Position numbers and translations under genes: made by a program
In this document: positions 5,783-8,183 of the stretch, one piece after another
Position numbering within the stretch: position 1 is the stretch's first letter
Layout: the number at the start of each line of letters is the position of its first letter
Notes under the pieces: generated by a model
What the model saw: only the letters and a program-made list of their open reading frames with translations
What the model was told of the DNA's origin: nothing
Databases searched by the model: none
Assembly: GCA_035269445.1 (NCBI GenBank)
Contig: DATFJC010000025.1
Coordinates: forward strand, 1 to 8,183
Origin: DATFJC01 sp035269445
GTDB taxonomy: Bacteria; Patescibacteriota; Patescibacteriia; UBA2591; UBA6264
DNA: 8,183 nucleotides
Direction: 5' to 3'

Positions 5783-6280
5783 ATGAAAAAAATAAGACCT
5801 TGTAAAGAAAATTATTATTTAAATATTGCTGAAGCAGTTTCTAAAAGAGGAACTTGCCTTAGAAGAAATTATGGTGCAGTTATAGTTAAAAATGATGAGA
5901 TTATTGCTACCGGCTACAATGGCGCTCCCCGTGGCAAAGATAATTGTATTGATTTGGGCATCTGTTATAGAGAAAATGAAAATATTAAAAGTGGTACTCA
6001 ATATGAAAAATGTCGCTCTGTTCATGCAGAAATGAATGCCATTATATCAGCTGCTAGAAAAGATATGTTAAATAGCACCTTGTATTTAGTCGGAATTGAG
6101 TCTAAAAATGACTCTAAATATGTCCCCAATACCAAGCCCTGTCTTATTTGCCAACGACTTATTATAAATGCTGGCATAAAAAAGGTTGTGGTAAGGTTAA
6201 ATGAAAATAAGTTTAAGGAAATAAAAGTTGAGAATATAAAAATACCAATCTCAAATAATAAAAATCAAAAAATATTCTAA
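5783..6280 (+). CDS. dCMP deaminase family protein (zinc-dependent, ComEB-like)
   Basis: This 165-aa zinc deaminase belongs to the dCMP deaminase / ComEB branch, which converts dCMP to dUMP for thymidylate synthesis. Motifs in order: TCLRRNYGAVIVKNDEIIATGYNGAPRG (24-51), including the family's CLRR and GYNGAPRG; CRSVHAEMNAIISAA (77-91), with zinc ligand His81 and proton-shuttling Glu83; and PCLICQRLIINAGI (119-132), with zinc ligands Cys120 and Cys123. Extra cysteines at 55, 61 and 77 follow the usual dCMP deaminase pattern. The last 30 or so residues are lysine/asparagine-rich and not family-typical. It is the only plus-strand gene here, has its own extended -10 promoter, and is convergent with the SurA-N gene. 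The dCMP assignment is by family; related members act on other cytosine-containing substrates. Confidence 0.9.
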   Translation: MKKIRPCKENYYLNIAEAVSKRGTCLRRNYGAVIVKNDEIIATGYNGAPRGKDNCIDLGICYRENENIKSGTQYEKCRSVHAEMNAIISAARKDMLNSTLYLVGIESKNDSKYVPNTKPCLICQRLIINAGIKKVVVRLNENKFKEIKVENIKIPISNNKNQKIF

Positions 6281-6325
6281 AGCTAGATACAAAGTATTAA
6301 AATTTTCTTATTTAAAATTATACAA

Positions 6326-6381
6326 AAACCTGAGAGATAAATTATTTATTATAAAAATATATAATTCAAGCTCTCAGGTTT
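6326..6381. terminator. Bidirectional hairpin terminator between convergent genes
   Basis: AAACCTGAGAG (6326-6336) and CTCTCAGGTTT (6371-6381) form a perfect 11-bp inverted repeat. The 34-nt AT-rich loop is unusually long, but AATTAT (6340-6345) and ATAATT (6361-6366) can pair inside it as a second stem. Plus-strand transcripts continue TTTATTTAATTTTT; minus-strand ones end in TTTTT. It is 45 nt past the deaminase stop and 20 nt past the SurA-N gene stop, so it can serve both. Confidence 0.75.
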
Positions 6382-6401
6382 ATTTAATTTTTAAATTAAT
6401 A

Positions 6402-7082
6402 TTAAAGCGAAGTTGTAATCTCTGCCTCTTGTTTTAGTTGCTTAATCAATTGTTGGACCTCTAAGCTTTGTTTTTGTTGCTTAAGCTGAGATCTTAATTG
6501 TTCTTTTTGGGATTCTTCCATTTCCTCAAAAGATGGCAATTCAGATCCTTCTCCTTGTTGGGCCATTATTTGATTAAAATAGGTTTTTATTTCTTCGTCT
6601 GTAACTTCCAGTTCTTGTTGTGGAATTTCTGAATCTATATATTTTTGAACTAGAACTTGCTCTTTCATTCTTTCTCTTAATTGTTTTTCAGTTAAGCCTG
6701 CACTTTGTAATTGTTCGTTAAAGGCCTCTTCTCCGCCTAAATTTTGAATCATCTGACTCATTTGAGAGTTTATTTCTTCTTGATCAACAGCTATATCTTG
6801 CTTTTTTGCTTCTTGTTTAAGCAAAATGCTGCCAATCATTTGATCAAGTATTTGTGCTTCTAATTGTTTTTCTTGTTCTAGGTTTAAATCTTGTTCAGGA
6901 TACATTTGTTTAGTTTGGGTGATTTGGGTTTGAAGATCCTTATTGGCTATTTTTTCGCCATTTACAATTGCCGCTGTACCATTTTCTAAATCTAGATCTG
7001 CCCCTTTATCACTTGATAAAACATACCACAATCCTGCCCCTATTACTAAAACAATTAATAGAATAATTATAAGCTTTTTCAT
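6402..7082 (-). CDS. SurA N-terminal domain-like membrane-anchored chaperone
   Basis: This 226-aa protein has an N-terminal hydrophobic segment (residues about 4-22 after MKK), then an extracytoplasmic region. TAAIVNGEKIANKDLQTQI (37-55) is the entry motif of the SurA/PrsA N-domain (VNGexI...dl). It is followed by a helical array containing ILDQMIGSILLKQEAKKQDIAVDQEEI (78-104), a GGEEAFNEQLQSAGLTEKQLRERMK (116-140) segment and EVTDEEIKTYFNQ (159-171). All are typical of SurA_N-type trigger-factor/SurA-like folds. No parvulin peptidyl-prolyl isomerase domain follows, so it is probably a pure holdase or a secreted-protein folding factor. Glutamine makes up 35 of 226 residues, and the C-terminal third is a charged coiled-coil-like stretch. 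It lacks a lipobox and a visible Shine-Dalgarno. Its transcript may begin at a weak TATAAA (7098-7103) or read through from hisS/tRNA-His. Confidence 0.85.
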   Translation of the reverse strand: MKKLIIILLIVLVIGAGLWYVLSSDKGADLDLENGTAAIVNGEKIANKDLQTQITQTKQMYPEQDLNLEQEKQLEAQILDQMIGSILLKQEAKKQDIAVDQEEINSQMSQMIQNLGGEEAFNEQLQSAGLTEKQLRERMKEQVLVQKYIDSEIPQQELEVTDEEIKTYFNQIMAQQGEGSELPSFEEMEESQKEQLRSQLKQQKQSLEVQQLIKQLKQEAEITTSL

Positions 7083-7108
7083 AATTTAATTCTTAACTTT
7101 ATAAGCTA

Positions 7109-7132
7109 AAGCCCGTTTCAAAAACGGGACTT
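7109..7132 (-). terminator. Hairpin between tRNA-His and the SurA-N gene
   Basis: CCCGTTT (7112-7118) and AAACGGG (7122-7128) form a perfect 7-bp stem with a 3-nt loop. Allowing one bulged A (7129), AAG/CTT extends it to 10 bp. On the minus strand it is followed by only CTTTAGCTTAT, so it is a weak intrinsic terminator, or an end-protecting or processing structure, downstream of tRNA-His. Confidence 0.5.
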
Positions 7133-7176
7133 AATACTTGTTGTAAATTTATTAAATAAATTGACCTTTAAAAGGG

Positions 7177-7251
7177 GGTGGGCGATGGGACTCGAACCCA
7201 CAACATCTAGTTCCACAAACTAGGGCTCTAACCAATTGAGCTACGCCCACC
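7177..7251 (-). tRNA. tRNA-His (anticodon GTG)
   Basis: On the minus strand the cloverleaf folds completely. The acceptor stem is GTGGGCG/CGCCCAC, the D stem GCTC/GAGC with a TTGG-containing loop, the anticodon stem CTAGT/ACTAG around TTGTGGA (anticodon GTG), the variable loop has 5 nt, and the T arm is GTGGG/CCCAT with loop TTCGAGT. The base before the acceptor stem is G (7251) and the discriminator is C (7177), giving the G-1:C73 pair that marks tRNA-His and is recognised by HisRS. The 3' end continues CCC rather than CCA, so CCA must be added post-transcriptionally. It begins 16 nt after the hisS stop on the same strand and is probably co-transcribed with it. Confidence 0.97.
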
Positions 7252-7267
7252 ATCAAATTTTAAGTAA

Positions 7268-8183
7268 TTATATAATTTCTTTTATTTTTTCAATGAAATT
7301 GTCTATTTTAACCTCAATTTGTTTTTCTTTTTCCATGTCCTTAATTTGGACTAATTTCTTTTTAATTTCATCGGGTCCTATTATTACAGAAACAGGTATT
7401 TGCTTTTTAGCAGCATATATAATTTTTTCTTTAAAAGAATCTGCCCTTCCTAAATACACCTCAGCTGAAATATTATTTTGCCTTAATTGAGAAACAATTT
7501 TTTGAGATTCTAAAAAACAATCTTTATTTAAAGGTAAAACAATAACCTTTGTTTTTGTTTTTATATTTTCAATAAGCCCTAACTTATCCATAGCTACAAA
7601 AAATCTATCCACCCCTATTGAAGCGCCTACTCCAGAAATGTCAGCAGGAGAAAATCTATTAACTAAATTATCATATCTCCCCCCAGAAAAAATACTACCA
7701 ATTTCAGGCAAATCTGTCAAAATAGTTTCAAAAACAGTCCCCGTATAATACCCAAGCCCCCTAGCTACTGAAAGATCAATGTCCCAATTTTTATCATCAA
7801 CACCCAAAGCTTTTAAGTTTTTAGTAATTTGCAACAACTCCCCTATTCCAACTAGGGCCTGTTTTGACTGAGCCATTAATTTTTTAACCTTATTTAATAA
7901 TTCTTCTTTGCCAGGCTTAATACTTATAAATTCTTTAATTTTCTTAATCTGATCATTGCTTAGCTTAACCTCTTTTTTAAACTCTTGTTCTAACTCAGGC
8001 CATGATTTTTTATCTTTCTTGTCTATTATTCTTAAAACATCCCTAGTCTTTTTTTTATCAAAGCCAATATATTGGGACAAGCCATTTAAAATTTTCCTAT
8101 TATTTAGCTTAATTAAAAAATTATTTACTCCTAAAGCTTTCATTGTTTCAAACATAACAGCTACTATTTCAGAATCCGCCATA
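7268..8183 (-). CDS. hisS: Histidyl-tRNA synthetase, partial (N-terminus outside window)
   Basis: This is the C-terminal 304 residues of class II HisRS, which charges tRNA-His in the cytoplasm. The reading frame runs off the right edge; by alignment with E. coli HisRS, where the RGLDYY arginine is residue 259, about 120 N-terminal residues with motifs 1 and 2 are missing. The Met at the edge is internal. Visible parts (numbered from that Met): an insertion/linker helical region (about 30-130), the histidine-binding HisA motif ARGLGYYTGTVFE (140-152), SGGRYDNLVNRF (166-177), motif 3 region SGVGASIGVDRF (183-194), and the anticodon-binding domain (about 210-304). The last contains SFKEKIIYAAKKQIPVSVIIG. 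The HisA motif has Gly where the E. coli enzyme has Asp (RGLDYY); such variants occur in other HisRS branches. tRNA-His, its own substrate, follows 16 nt downstream. Confidence 0.96.
   Translation of the reverse strand, partial: MADSEIVAVMFETMKALGVNNFLIKLNNRKILNGLSQYIGFDKKKTRDVLRIIDKKDKKSWPELEQEFKKEVKLSNDQIKKIKEFISIKPGKEELLNKVKKLMAQSKQALVGIGELLQITKNLKALGVDDKNWDIDLSVARGLGYYTGTVFETILTDLPEIGSIFSGGRYDNLVNRFSPADISGVGASIGVDRFFVAMDKLGLIENIKTKTKVIVLPLNKDCFLESQKIVSQLRQNNISAEVYLGRADSFKEKIIYAAKKQIPVSVIIGPDEIKKKLVQIKDMEKEKQIEVKIDNFIEKIKEII

Noticed and set aside
5819..6025. Minus-strand open frame opposite the deaminase gene
   Set aside because: It is antisense to conserved deaminase motifs, including GYNGAPRG and the zinc-site HAE.
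7146..7162. Perfect inverted repeat AATTTATT-A-AATAAATT
   Set aside because: It is pure A/T in AT-rich spacer, with no transcript end or binding site to tie it to; likely chance.
7236..7490. Plus-strand open frame overlapping tRNA-His and the hisS end
   Set aside because: It runs antisense through the tRNA and the HisRS anticodon-binding domain and has no ribosome site.
7726..7764. Asp-to-Gly change in the HisRS RGLDYY motif (RGLGYY)
   Set aside because: I recall non-Asp residues at this position in other HisRS branches, and the rest of the motif is intact, so it is probably normal variation.
1..8183. Alternative genetic code with TGA as glycine or tryptophan (known in some Patescibacteria)
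   Set aside because: All full-length family proteins read through without an in-frame TGA, which would be expected inside them if TGA were sense.
1..8183. CRISPR array, insertion sequence, prophage or defence cassette
   Set aside because: No regularly spaced repeats, transposase or integrase motifs, terminal inverted repeats or recognisable defence genes are visible on either strand.

Overview
The window is AT-rich, gene-dense bacterial DNA with almost no spacer. It probably comes from a Candidate Phyla Radiation (Patescibacteria) genome. That placement is an inference from low GC, very short intergenic gaps, lysine/asparagine/isoleucine-rich proteins, a SurA-N-only membrane protein, a DUF192 protein and mostly absent Shine-Dalgarno sequences; no marker here proves it. 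Every complete reading frame ends in TAA or TAG, and TGA does not interrupt any full-length family protein, so the standard bacterial code fits and TGA recoding is not supported.

Layout. Positions 1-1689 (minus strand): a consensus-like promoter drives xseA, followed 8 nt later by xseB, which is cut by the window edge; together they encode exonuclease VII. The XseA protein carries an extra N-terminal HRDC domain. Positions 1688-4893 (minus): a tight operon of HD-domain phosphohydrolase, DUF192 membrane protein, folD and glyA with gaps of 1, 11 and 14 nt, ended by a hairpin terminator whose U-tract touches the xseA promoter. FolD and GlyA form the serine/glycine - methylene-THF - formyl-THF one-carbon axis. 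Positions 4934-5707 (minus): two single-gene units encoding unrecognised proteins of 60 and 130 aa. Each has an extended -10 promoter, a perfect AAGGAGG or AGGAGG ribosome site and a strong terminator. Positions 5723-6280 (plus): a divergently transcribed dCMP deaminase-family gene, the only plus-strand gene, which meets the next minus-strand gene at a large hairpin. Positions 6402-8183 (minus): hisS (3' part), then tRNA-His only 16 nt downstream, a hairpin, and a SurA-N-like membrane-anchored protein.

The most notable points are the HRDC-XseA fusion, near-leaderless promoter geometry at xseA and the HD gene, the Shine-Dalgarno contrast between housekeeping genes and the two small orphan genes, the hisS/tRNA-His arrangement, and a His-to-Gln change beside the PLP lysine of GlyA. 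I see no mobile element, CRISPR array, prophage or defence cassette, and no clearly undescribed multi-gene system.
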